Assembly: GCA_020201035.1 (NCBI GenBank)
Contig: JAIVHO010000034.1
Coordinates: forward strand, 19,577 to 83,576
From: Bacteroidales bacterium
Lineage (GTDB): Bacteria > Bacteroidota > Bacteroidia > Bacteroidales > VadinHA17
Length of the DNA: 64,000 bases
Reading direction: 5' to 3'
Shown one piece after another: positions 10,577-18,721 of the stretch. The translations under genes were made by a program, and so were the position numbers. Positions within the stretch are counted from its first letter, which is position 1. Each line of letters opens with the position of its first letter. Under the pieces are notes generated by a model. It was not told the origin of the DNA, did not search any database, and saw only the letters and a list, made by a program, of their open reading frames with translations.

Positions 10577-11313
10577 TCGCTATCAGTTCTTCTTAACAGT
10601 TCCAGTTGATCCCTCACATCCTGCTCAAACCAGTGGGCCAGCCTGTCGGGGGTTCTCTCCGGAAACCCGTCAGGCATTACAGCCGGCAGTACCCTTATTT
10701 TTACCGGGCACCCCCGGCTGAACACTATTCCCTTTTTGGGGAGCACTCCTGCTGTACCGTCGATAACCACAGGCTGCACAGGCATATTAACAGAGAGTGC
10801 CAGCCTGAAGGCACCGCTCCTGAACCTTTTCACCTCACCATCTTTGGTACGGGTACCCTCGGGAAAAAGGATAACTGAAACTCCCTCTTTCAGGTACTCT
10901 TCAGCTCTGTTCATCATTGCTGTTACACTTTCAGCATTACCTCTGATAACCGGAATATATCCTGCCATTCTCATGGTTGCCCCAAGCAAGGGAATCCTGA
11001 AAACAGACTCCTTGGATACCCATCGGAAGTCACCCCCCAGGATGTGTATAAGCGGTATATCGAGTATTGACTGGTGGTTTGCCACAATAACACAGGTTTT
11101 CTCTGTAAGGTTTTCCTTTCCGGTGCAGGTTACTCTCCAGAGGGGTATTGATCTGATCAGGAAACTACACTGAAATGTAACCCATCTGTGAACAGCACTG
11201 TCAGAATTTCCGAAAGGGAGGGTTACCAGCCATATAAGGATGGTCACCGGGAACATCAGCAGCAGAAAAAGGGTGGCCATCAACCATGTAATTATTGATA
11301 CTAATTCATCCAT
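10573..11313 (-). CDS. plsC: 1-acyl-sn-glycerol-3-phosphate acyltransferase
   Basis: Transfers an acyl chain to lysophosphatidate at the inner face of the cytoplasmic membrane, the second acylation in phospholipid synthesis. The family block N-H-Q-S-I-L-D (H-x4-D catalytic pair) and the substrate block F-P-E-G-T-R-T are both present, and a hydrophobic N-terminal segment follows the start. I chose ATG 11313 (246 residues, a typical PlsC length). The frame is open to a TTG at 11448 and has another ATG at 11376; the longer forms add residues unlike the family and the TTG form would overlap lplA. The 3' end overlaps the next gene by four bases. Confidence 0.88.
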   Translation of the reverse strand: MDELVSIITWLMATLFLLLMFPVTILIWLVTLPFGNSDSAVHRWVTFQCSFLIRSIPLWRVTCTGKENLTEKTCVIVANHQSILDIPLIHILGGDFRWVSKESVFRIPLLGATMRMAGYIPVIRGNAESVTAMMNRAEEYLKEGVSVILFPEGTRTKDGEVKRFRSGAFRLALSVNMPVQPVVIDGTAGVLPKKGIVFSRGCPVKIRVLPAVMPDGFPERTPDRLAHWFEQDVRDQLELLRRTDSE

Positions 11314-11413
11314 AACAGATTGTTTACGGTACAATACGAAACTGATTACACGGCATATTCCGGCGGACGGAATCATCCTGTAATAAGCAAAATCTCTTCT
11401 AATATATTGCAAT

Positions 11414-12367
11414 CTATCCAAATAACCTGAAAACAGCCCTGTCGTCAAGAGGAATCCTGCTTTCCCTGACAGCTTTACTCACCTCCTCCCAGAAGTGTGG
11501 ACGTCCGGTAAGGGCCTCTGTCAGTATTCCTTCATCGGCAGCCCCTTCAACCCTGCATTCCGCAATAATGCCCTTCTCCACCCTGATACTCACCTTCCAC
11601 TCATCCCCTTGAGCGTTCACAGTGTTGCTAATAACATAGGAGGGTCCGTAGCCGAAGTTCCACTCCCGGCTCATATATTTCTCCTCTGCCAGCTTACGCA
11701 CTACTGCCATCTCACTCTCATCTATCATCCTGAAACTTGTTCCCGGGAAATAATCAATCAAAAACCTGCCAAGGCTATCCTTAAGTTGAAAGGTGTCTCC
11801 TATGCCCGGCATCTGCTTCTCCAGATTTACCACCGATGTACGGTTCGATGGTACCGACCTGCTTTCGAAACTGGCATCATCTCTTCTGAGTGCCTCACGC
11901 AGATTATCGAGTTGTGACGAGAAAAGCATTGTACCATGATGAAGAGACCTGTTCCTGAATACATGGGCTGCGTTGCCTGAAAATTTCAGTCCTCCTGTTC
12001 TGACCTCATGCTTATCACCAACCTCCGTTACTATACTGAACCTGCCAAGGTACTCTGTGACAGGCTCTATAACCCTGTTAAAGCTGACCTGGTGCCCGTA
12101 ATCAGAGGTTACTATAAAGGTAAAATTAAGGTTTCCATGATCATGATACACCGTTCCTCCACCCGACAGACGTCTTATAACAGGAATCCTTTTCTCTGTT
12201 ACAAATCTGTAATTTATCTCCTCGAAGGGATTCTGATGTTTGCCAACAATAACCGAAGGGTCGTTTATATATAGCAGTGCAATATTCTCCTTAGAGTGCC
12301 TGAAAAAATACTCTTCTGCAGCAAGGTTAATGCAGGGATCGGTTGTAAAGGTATCAATCAGAATCAT
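11414..12367 (-). CDS. lplA: Lipoate-protein ligase A
   Basis: Activates free lipoate with ATP and attaches it to the lysine of lipoyl domains in 2-oxoacid dehydrogenases and the glycine-cleavage H protein. The signature R-R-L-S-G-G-G-T-V-Y-H-D spans residues 65-76, and the lysine of G-L-K-F-S-G-N-A fits the catalytic position. The 317-residue length includes the small C-terminal domain seen in bacterial LplA. The start overlaps the end of the PAP2 gene by 14 bp. With lipB and lipA at 20442-22052, the organism appears to have both lipoate salvage and de novo lipoylation. Confidence 0.93.
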   Translation of the reverse strand: MILIDTFTTDPCINLAAEEYFFRHSKENIALLYINDPSVIVGKHQNPFEEINYRFVTEKRIPVIRRLSGGGTVYHDHGNLNFTFIVTSDYGHQVSFNRVIEPVTEYLGRFSIVTEVGDKHEVRTGGLKFSGNAAHVFRNRSLHHGTMLFSSQLDNLREALRRDDASFESRSVPSNRTSVVNLEKQMPGIGDTFQLKDSLGRFLIDYFPGTSFRMIDESEMAVVRKLAEEKYMSREWNFGYGPSYVISNTVNAQGDEWKVSIRVEKGIIAECRVEGAADEGILTEALTGRPHFWEEVSKAVRESRIPLDDRAVFRLFG

Positions 12368-12962
12368 CTACCCGGTTGTTTGGATTAAGGAAGCCGGGAG
12401 ATAATGGAAAGCGGGCATTGATAATGCACCACAGGTGGTAGAACATCCATCCGGTAAGCAGACCCAGCACGGCACCTGCCAGTACATCTCCGGGATAGTG
12501 AACACCCAGGTAAATCCTGCTGTATCCTACCAGTGAGGCCCATACCAGTATGGTGATGGTAAACCAGCGTTTACGCAGCAGCAGCAGTGATAATGCAGCA
12601 GCAGTAAAGGAGTTTGCGGCATGACTTGAAACAAAACCGTACTGACCCCCGCACCTGCCGCTTACCAGGTGAACCATTCCGCTTAGAGAAGGTTCGTGGC
12701 ATGGTCTCAGACGCATAAATGTCTCCTTAAAGCCCTGAACCGACAGCTGATCGGCAAACGTAATTGCAAGTGCAATCAGCGGAATTATAAGCCATATCCT
12801 CCTGTCATACTTTTTCCATATCATATAAAGTATGAACAGGTACAGGGGAATCCATGTTGCCTTACCGCTTATTATCCGCATTACAGTGTCCCAGAAGGGG
12901 GAGTTCAGGGAATTAAGCAGCAGAAAAAGTGATCTGTCAATTTGTTCCAGTGCTGACAACAT
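12354..12962 (-). CDS. PAP2-family membrane phosphatase
   Basis: 202-residue polytopic membrane protein carrying the three motifs of the PAP2 acid-phosphatase superfamily: K-E-T-F-M-R-L-R-P, S-S-H-A-A-N-S-F (in place of the more usual P-S-G-H) and S-R-I-Y-L-G-V-H-Y-P-G-D. The probable substrate is a lipid phosphate or pyrophosphate such as undecaprenyl pyrophosphate or phosphatidylglycerophosphate; the sequence does not decide which. It lies 14 bp after obg and overlaps lplA by 14 bp, so it belongs to the obg-adk transcription run. Confidence 0.9.
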   Translation of the reverse strand: MLSALEQIDRSLFLLLNSLNSPFWDTVMRIISGKATWIPLYLFILYMIWKKYDRRIWLIIPLIALAITFADQLSVQGFKETFMRLRPCHEPSLSGMVHLVSGRCGGQYGFVSSHAANSFTAAALSLLLLRKRWFTITILVWASLVGYSRIYLGVHYPGDVLAGAVLGLLTGWMFYHLWCIINARFPLSPGFLNPNNRVDDSD

Positions 12963-12976
12963 TTTTAACCCGGCTG

Positions 12977-13975
12977 TTAAGTGGTTTCACGGTTAAGGCT
13001 CTTCCAGAGCATATCCTTCAGTCGGTCCATCCCATACCCGGTAACCGATGATATAAACAGATATGGCGTTACATCTATCTCCTCCCTGAGTTCATCCATC
13101 AGCTCATTATCCAGAAGATCAGATTTTGTTATTGCCAGTACTCTCTCCTTATCAAGCAGTTCAGGGTTATATTTCTCCAGTTCACTCACCAGTATGCGGT
13201 ACTCCTTCATTATATCATTGCTATCGGCAGGCACCATAAAAAGCAGTGCTGAATTACGTTCTATATGCCTCAGAAACCTGTGCCCCAGCCCTTTACCCTC
13301 GTGTGCGCCCTCTATTATCCCGGGAATATCAGCCATTACAAATGATCTGTGATCACGGTATGCCACTATTCCAAGGTTAGGAACCAGTGTTGTAAAGGCA
13401 TAATCAGCTATCTTCGGTTTTGCTGCCGACAGAACGCTGAGCAGTGTCGACTTACCCGCATTGGGAAATCCCACGAGTCCGACATCCGCGAGCATCTTAA
13501 GCTCAAGGATAAAGGTTCCCTCTATACCCGGTTCTCCGGGCTGCGCATACCTGGGGGTCTGGTTGGTGGGCGACTTAAAATGCACGTTCCCCTGTCCGCC
13601 TCGCCCGCCCGGAACAAGAACCCTCTCATCACCATTATCAGTGATCTCGAACAGTACTTCACCTGTCTCAGCATCCCTTGCAACAGTACCCAGGGGAACC
13701 TCAATGGTTTTACTCTCCCCATCGGCACCTGTACTTGTGGAGCGTGATCCCGAACCGCCGTGGCCGGCAAAGATATGTCGCTGGTATTTCAGGTGCAGCA
13801 GCGTCCACAGCTGGGCATTTCCCTTCACCAGAATACTACCTCCCTTACCTCCGTCACCGCCGTCAGGCCCTCCCTTTGGCTCAAACTTCTCACGCCGGAG
13901 GTGAGCCGAACCGGCACCCCCGTTTCCTGAGCGACAAAAAATCTTTACATAATCAACAAAGTTTGAACCTGCCAT
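12977..13975 (-). CDS. obg: Obg-family GTPase
   Basis: Essential GTPase that binds the large ribosomal subunit and links ribosome maturation to growth state. The N-terminal glycine-rich Obg fold is clear ([11 protein letters not shown] and [11 protein letters not shown]), followed by the G domain with G-F-P-N-A-G-K-S-T, the switch residues [17 protein letters not shown] and T-K-S-D. 332 residues without the long C-terminal extension of some Obg proteins. It starts nine bases after adk stops, so hpt-adk-obg forms a compact set. Confidence 0.97.
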   Translation of the reverse strand: MAGSNFVDYVKIFCRSGNGGAGSAHLRREKFEPKGGPDGGDGGKGGSILVKGNAQLWTLLHLKYQRHIFAGHGGSGSRSTSTGADGESKTIEVPLGTVARDAETGEVLFEITDNGDERVLVPGGRGGQGNVHFKSPTNQTPRYAQPGEPGIEGTFILELKMLADVGLVGFPNAGKSTLLSVLSAAKPKIADYAFTTLVPNLGIVAYRDHRSFVMADIPGIIEGAHEGKGLGHRFLRHIERNSALLFMVPADSNDIMKEYRILVSELEKYNPELLDKERVLAITKSDLLDNELMDELREEIDVTPYLFISSVTGYGMDRLKDMLWKSLNRETT

Positions 13976-13984
13976 AATACTATC

Positions 13985-14560
13985 TTAAATGAACTCTTTC
14001 ACCGCAACCGACAATCTTTCAAAGATATCGGATATATCACCCATACCATTAATGGCACGGTATTTTTTCAACTTCCTGTAGTATTGGGCCACGGGTTCGG
14101 TTTTTTCCATGTAAACTTCTATCCTTCTCTCTATCACCTCCCTGTTAGCATCATCAGCACGCCCTGACACTTCGGCTCTGGAGAGTAATCTCCTGACCAG
14201 TTCCTCATGTTCCACCTCCAGTACCAGCATAAGGTTTATTAATGCTGACCTATCAGCAAGCATTCTGTCAAGTGCCATAGCCTGATCGCATGTGCGTGGA
14301 AATCCGTCAAAGATAAACCCGGCGGCATCACCCCTTGAATCGATTCGGGATGCAATCATCGCAATAACAATATCATCAGGCACCAGCTCCCCGGCAGCCA
14401 TTATGGATTTCACCCTTTCCCCGAGATCAGTAGCTGCCCCTATTTCATCTCTGAGCATATCACCGGTTGAAAGGTGAACCAGATTAAATCTTTCTGCCAG
14501 CTGTACCGACTGGGTTCCCTTACCTGATCCGGGAGGGCCAAAAACAAGAAAATTTACCAT
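13985..14560 (-). CDS. adk: Adenylate kinase (short form)
   Basis: Interconverts ATP + AMP and two ADP in the cytoplasm. The P-loop G-P-P-G-S-G-K-G-T-Q is near residue 8, T-G-D-M-L-R and D-G-F-P-R-T-C-D-Q are the AMP-binding and core signatures, and R-R-I-E-V-Y follows. At 191 residues it lacks the long zinc-binding LID of many bacterial enzymes, as in other short-form adenylate kinases. It sits between hpt (100-bp gap) and obg (9-bp gap). Confidence 0.96.
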   Translation of the reverse strand: MVNFLVFGPPGSGKGTQSVQLAERFNLVHLSTGDMLRDEIGAATDLGERVKSIMAAGELVPDDIVIAMIASRIDSRGDAAGFIFDGFPRTCDQAMALDRMLADRSALINLMLVLEVEHEELVRRLLSRAEVSGRADDANREVIERRIEVYMEKTEPVAQYYRKLKKYRAINGMGDISDIFERLSVAVKEFI

Positions 14561-14660
14561 AAACCAACTCTCTAAAAATTATTATGAATATTTAATACGG
14601 GCTTCCCGTCTGAGCAGCCAGGGTATTGTCAATAGAATCATGCTTAACCGCTCCTGCCAA

Positions 14661-15200
14661 CTACTCCTCTGCCAGCCTGTATATTGAACGCAGGTTTCTG
14701 GCCAGTCCGTCATAATCAAGGCCGTAACCAATAACAAAATCGTTTGGAATTTCGAAACCTGCATAGTCAATTCTGTGAGCTCCGTGGTAAGCCTCCGGTT
14801 TATAGAGGAGTGTCACAATAACTACCCTGCCGGCTCCCTTCTTCTTAAGATCCTCTATAATTTTGTTAAGTGTTCTTCCTGTATCTATTATATCTTCAAC
14901 CACCACCACTGTACGACCCTCAACCATCTCATCAAAGCCGATCAGTTCCTTTATCTTACCTGTTGAAGTTAAGCCTTCATAAGAAGAGAGTTTAAGAAAT
15001 GATATATCAGACTCGAGGTCTATCTCACGGTAGAGATCAGCCAGAAAGATAAAGGAGCCGTTCAGTATGCCCAGAAAGAGTACATCCTCCCCCTCTAGAT
15101 CCCTGTTTAAGGATGTTGCCAGCTCCGATACCCTCTCCTCTATCTCCTTTTCACCAATGGATTTAATAAATCTCCTGCCCCGTACTGTTACCTGATTCAT
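14661..15200 (-). CDS. hpt: Hypoxanthine phosphoribosyltransferase
   Basis: Salvages hypoxanthine (and usually guanine) to the nucleoside monophosphate using PRPP. The PRPP-binding motif V-V-V-V-E-D-I-I-D-T-G-R-T-L is intact, and F-L-K-L-S-S-Y in the middle corresponds to the flexible loop. 179 residues is the usual length. It is the first gene of the minus-strand run and is divergent from purE across a 93-bp spacer, so a purine salvage gene and a purine synthesis gene share one intergenic region. Confidence 0.94.
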   Translation of the reverse strand: MNQVTVRGRRFIKSIGEKEIEERVSELATSLNRDLEGEDVLFLGILNGSFIFLADLYREIDLESDISFLKLSSYEGLTSTGKIKELIGFDEMVEGRTVVVVEDIIDTGRTLNKIIEDLKKKGAGRVVIVTLLYKPEAYHGAHRIDYAGFEIPNDFVIGYGLDYDGLARNLRSIYRLAEE

Positions 15201-15252
15201 TCTCCTTTTTTATACTTAACTTAATATCTGCGAAAATATAAAATATATGCCG

Positions 15253-15260
15253 TATTTTTG
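15253..15260 (+). promoter_or_regulatory. Candidate -7 element for purE
   Basis: TATTTTTG matches the Bacteroidota -7 consensus TAnnTTTG 34 bp ahead of the purE ATG. A clear -33 partner was not found at the expected 19-21 bp spacing, so this is a partial match. Confidence 0.45.
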
Positions 15261-15293
15261 CCCTTAAAAGAGTCTAATTTAAAAAGAGAGAGT

Positions 15294-15800
15294 ATGACAC
15301 CCAAAGTATCAATTATTATGGGAAGCACATCAGACCTTCCGGTAATGGAGAAGGCCGCATCTGCCCTTAATGATTTCGGAATACCATTTGAGATAAATGC
15401 TTTATCGGCACACCGGACACCCGAAGAAGTTGAAAAGTTTGCCAGAGGAGCCTCTGCGAGGGGCATCAAGGTTATAATTGCTGCTGCCGGTATGGCTGCA
15501 CATCTTCCTGGTGTGATAGCTGCCATGACTACACTGCCGGTAATAGGAGTTCCCATAAAGGCCTCTCTTGAGGGCCTTGATTCACTCCTTGCCATAGTAC
15601 AGATGCCTCCAGGAATACCCGTTGCAACGGTAGGTATAAACGGAGCTCAGAATGCAGCCATTCTGGCGGCTCAGATAATTGCCACCGGAGACAGCGAAAT
15701 CGCTGAAACTCTTACACGTTTCAAGGAGGGGTTGAAAGAGAAGATCGTAAAGGCCAACAGGGAGATGGAGTCTGTAAAGTATCCCTTTAAGACCAATTAG
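15294..15800 (+). CDS. purE: N5-carboxyaminoimidazole ribonucleotide mutase
   Basis: Class I PurE: moves the carboxyl group of N5-CAIR to C4 to give CAIR in de novo purine synthesis. The ATG at 15294 gives 168 residues starting M-T-P-K-V-S-I-I-M-G-S; the frame extends 12 codons upstream, but that would place the start before the -7 element's predicted transcript start. Signatures are G-S-T-S-D-L-P, S-A-H-R-T-P-E and A-A-A-G-M-A-A-H-L-P-G. The window also holds purH, 42 kb away. No purK is beside it. Confidence 0.95.
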   Translation: MTPKVSIIMGSTSDLPVMEKAASALNDFGIPFEINALSAHRTPEEVEKFARGASARGIKVIIAAAGMAAHLPGVIAAMTTLPVIGVPIKASLEGLDSLLAIVQMPPGIPVATVGINGAQNAAILAAQIIATGDSEIAETLTRFKEGLKEKIVKANREMESVKYPFKTN

Positions 15801-15900
15801 AAAGAAAACCAGCAATATTTTGCCACCTCAGACAACAGAAATCTGTCAAGGGTATTGAATCTGTAAACAATCTTTTATAACTTGTTACAGGTTTATTACC

Positions 15901-16734
15901 ATGGCTATGACCTCTGTTTGTCCGCTGCTGAAGGTTCGATTTCTGACACTCTTTATACTGCTTCCTGTAATGATGAGCGGGCAGAATCCCTATGCTCTTT
16001 CTGCCGGTGCACGGGAGGCATCAATGGCATATGCTGACATTGCCTCTGCGGGATTCTGGTCATCGTTTCACAATCAGGCACTGCTCGGCTATTATAAAAA
16101 TTTCACACTGGCCATGAGCCATGAGAGCCGGTTTGGCATTGCTGAGCTGAGTAACAAAACCTTCGGGCTGATTATCCCATCCGGGCACGGATCAATCGGG
16201 GCAGCCTACTCCTACTACGGCTATTCAGATTTTAACAGACATACGGCTGCACTGGCCTACGGCATGATGATAGGTGAGAACATTACTGCAGGTGTACAGG
16301 CAGATCTCTATTCAACAAGGCAATGGGGAAATTACAGTAACTACAACGAGATCACGTTTGAGGCCGGGCTCACCTGGCAACCGGCAGACCCTTTAACTCT
16401 CGCCTTTCACCTTTACAATCCGCTGCCGCCACCGGTAAGGCCGGAAAATATTCCCACGGTGATTTCAACCGGATTATCATACCGGTTCTCAGAACGGTTT
16501 ATGGCTGCCTTTGAGTATGCAGCGGGCAGTAACCAAATAAACTCACTGAAAGCGGGATGTGAAGGGCAGGTACTTGATCTTCTCTTTCTGAGAGGAGGAT
16601 TGATGACAGAACCCTTCGGTTACAGCTTTGGTGCAGGATACCGGAGCAGGCTGTTCCAGGCCGATCTCTCCTTTATTACACATGAAAATCTGGGATTGAC
16701 CCCCTCGGTATCCCTGCTGGTCAACATTAAATAG
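15901..16734 (+). CDS. Outer-membrane beta-barrel protein, PorV/PorQ-like
   Basis: 277 residues with an N-terminal signal peptide (hydrophobic stretch at about residues 12-25 ending M-S-G-Q-N). The mature part begins with A-L-S-A-G-A-R-E-A-S-M-A-Y-A-D-I-A, a start typical of Bacteroidota PorV/PorQ-like barrel proteins, and then alternates short amphipathic strands rich in aromatic and glycine residues. It stops seven bases before the next gene, which is also an outer-membrane protein, so the two probably form an operon. The exact role is unknown. Confidence 0.72.
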   Translation: MAMTSVCPLLKVRFLTLFILLPVMMSGQNPYALSAGAREASMAYADIASAGFWSSFHNQALLGYYKNFTLAMSHESRFGIAELSNKTFGLIIPSGHGSIGAAYSYYGYSDFNRHTAALAYGMMIGENITAGVQADLYSTRQWGNYSNYNEITFEAGLTWQPADPLTLAFHLYNPLPPPVRPENIPTVISTGLSYRFSERFMAAFEYAAGSNQINSLKAGCEGQVLDLLFLRGGLMTEPFGYSFGAGYRSRLFQADLSFITHENLGLTPSVSLLVNIK

Positions 16735-16741
16735 ATAAGTA

Positions 16742-18721
16742 ATGCTCCGCAGCCTGATCTCTGCCCTTCTTCTTTTGATCAGCCTCTCCCATGCTTGTCC
16801 GCAGGAGAAGGGAAGCGACCCGGTATCCCCGGGAGAGAGACTCACCGCATGGCTCGAGGAGATGGCCGCATATGGTGAGAGCGAATACATGGTTTCGGAT
16901 ATTGCTTCAGAAATAGGTGATCTGCTTGCCCGTCCGGTCATGCTCAACAGAGGAACAGAGGAGGAGATATCACGTCTGTTCTTCCTCACATGGTACCAGC
17001 AGCAGAGTCTGACAGACTATATCAGAAGGATGGGCTCAATAGTTTCGGTTAACGAGATTGCCTACCTTCCCGGGTTTGACAGGGAGCTGGCGCTACTCCT
17101 GGAACCATTTATATCCCTTGCCGCAGGCTCATTAAGGGAGACATCTTCCTACACCAGAACCAGAGTGGCTGCAGGATATATCTTTTCACAGTCTTACATT
17201 TCAGATAATGCACCCGGCCCTCCATGGAAAACTTATCTGCGGGGAGAGACAGGAAATAAAAGAGTGAGAGCTGGCTTTACCTCTGAGAAGGATCAGGGAG
17301 AACCACTGTTATATAATGGTTTTATGCCCGATTATCTCTCCGGATATATCACTCTTAACACCGGGGGCTATATCAGTAATATTACCGCCGGCGACTTCAG
17401 GGTTAGGTTTGGGCAGGGGCTGACTTCATGGACGGGATATCAGGCAGGCATCTCCGCCCTGGCCCCTCTGCAGATTAAAGGAAAGGCCTCCATCTCGCCC
17501 TACGGCTCAACGAATGAGAACAACTTCTTCAGGGGGGTAGGCATCACAGCGGGAAAAGAAAACCATACCATACTGGCCTATCTTTCTGTAAACAGGATAG
17601 ATGCCACAATTGAGCAGGATGAAAACAGAGAAGAAGAGGTGATAAGATCCTTTTATACTGCCGGAATGCACAACAGTGAAACAACCCTTGAAAAAAGAGA
17701 CAGGGTAACAGCCTCTTCTGCCGGAATAAGCTACTCTGTTAACGGCAGATGGCTCCGGACAGGACTCTCCGCAACAGCCAGCCACTTCTCCCTGCCTGTT
17801 GCCGGCACCGGTGAGTCATTTGATCTGTATGATTTCTCCGGTACAACAAATGTAGCCATTGCAGCCGACCACTCCCTCTCCCTTAATAAAACCATTATTT
17901 ACGGTGAGGCCGCATGGAATCCCGGTGGCGGATTTGCGATTATTCAGGGTGCAGGATTTATTCCTGCTCCGGGGTCATCACTCAATATCATGTATACCAA
18001 TATTATGAAAGGGTATAACTCCTTCAATGGTATGGGTGCTGGCAGGGAGACGGTTAACAACTTCCGGGAAATGGTAACTCTCTCCTTCTCCTTTGAGCCC
18101 GCTCCCTATGTTACTGTTGCCAACGGCCTCCTGAGGCGCAGGGATAACTGGTACGGTCAGTGGGGTTCTCCACCCCTTGCAACTACCCGTTATGAGTCGG
18201 AAATAAGGTACACTCCCTCAGACCGGACAGCTCTCTCCATATCACTCAGGACCAGGGATTTGACAAAATCATCTTCTGTGGAACGGGGAGTAAGGAAAGT
18301 TGCGGAAAGCAGGTACACAAACCTGCGGATCAACCTCTCACTTAAACCCACAGGGTCACTTACCCTTCATTCCCGGGCCGAATTTATCAGGTCAGACGGA
18401 GGCAATGATCGCGGTTATCTGCTTCTGCAGGGATTGAAATATACTCTTCCCTTCCTCCCTGTGACTATAATTCCGAGAATATCGGTATGGTCAACCTCAG
18501 GATATGATACCAGAATATATGCATGGGAGGATGATCTGCTTTACAGTAACACCATCACTCCCTTTTATAACTCCGGTTACAGGAGCTATATCCTTGTTTC
18601 GGCAGGAGAGAGCAGCAAAGTTATTCTAAGGTTCAGGGCCGGTTTTACGCATATGGAGGTTCCCGGAGTATCAGAGCGGGATAATGCCGAGTTCAGGGTT
18701 GAGTTAAGATGCAGCCTTTAG
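16742..18721 (+). CDS. Outer-membrane protein with N-terminal helix-hairpin-helix region
   Basis: 659 residues. A signal peptide (about residues 1-22) is followed by a helical segment at about 50-130 with the pattern of helix-hairpin-helix proteins (L-N-R-G-T-E-E-E-I-S-R-L-F-F-L-T and V-N-E-I-A-Y-L-P-G-F-D). The remaining 500 residues are alternating beta strands that look like a large outer-membrane barrel. Bacteroidota encode many such proteins, usually annotated only by the hairpin domain. DNA binding or uptake would be a guess. Its TAG stop overlaps the recJ stop codon on the opposite strand by two bases. Confidence 0.75.
   Translation: MLRSLISALLLLISLSHACPQEKGSDPVSPGERLTAWLEEMAAYGESEYMVSDIASEIGDLLARPVMLNRGTEEEISRLFFLTWYQQQSLTDYIRRMGSIVSVNEIAYLPGFDRELALLLEPFISLAAGSLRETSSYTRTRVAAGYIFSQSYISDNAPGPPWKTYLRGETGNKRVRAGFTSEKDQGEPLLYNGFMPDYLSGYITLNTGGYISNITAGDFRVRFGQGLTSWTGYQAGISALAPLQIKGKASISPYGSTNENNFFRGVGITAGKENHTILAYLSVNRIDATIEQDENREEEVIRSFYTAGMHNSETTLEKRDRVTASSAGISYSVNGRWLRTGLSATASHFSLPVAGTGESFDLYDFSGTTNVAIAADHSLSLNKTIIYGEAAWNPGGGFAIIQGAGFIPAPGSSLNIMYTNIMKGYNSFNGMGAGRETVNNFREMVTLSFSFEPAPYVTVANGLLRRRDNWYGQWGSPPLATTRYESEIRYTPSDRTALSISLRTRDLTKSSSVERGVRKVAESRYTNLRINLSLKPTGSLTLHSRAEFIRSDGGNDRGYLLLQGLKYTLPFLPVTIIPRISVWSTSGYDTRIYAWEDDLLYSNTITPFYNSGYRSYILVSAGESSKVILRFRAGFTHMEVPGVSERDNAEFRVELRCSL

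Noticed and set aside
11314..11448. Longer plsC start at TTG 11448
   Set aside because: It would overlap lplA, adds residues unlike the family, and the ATG at 11313 gives a normal length.
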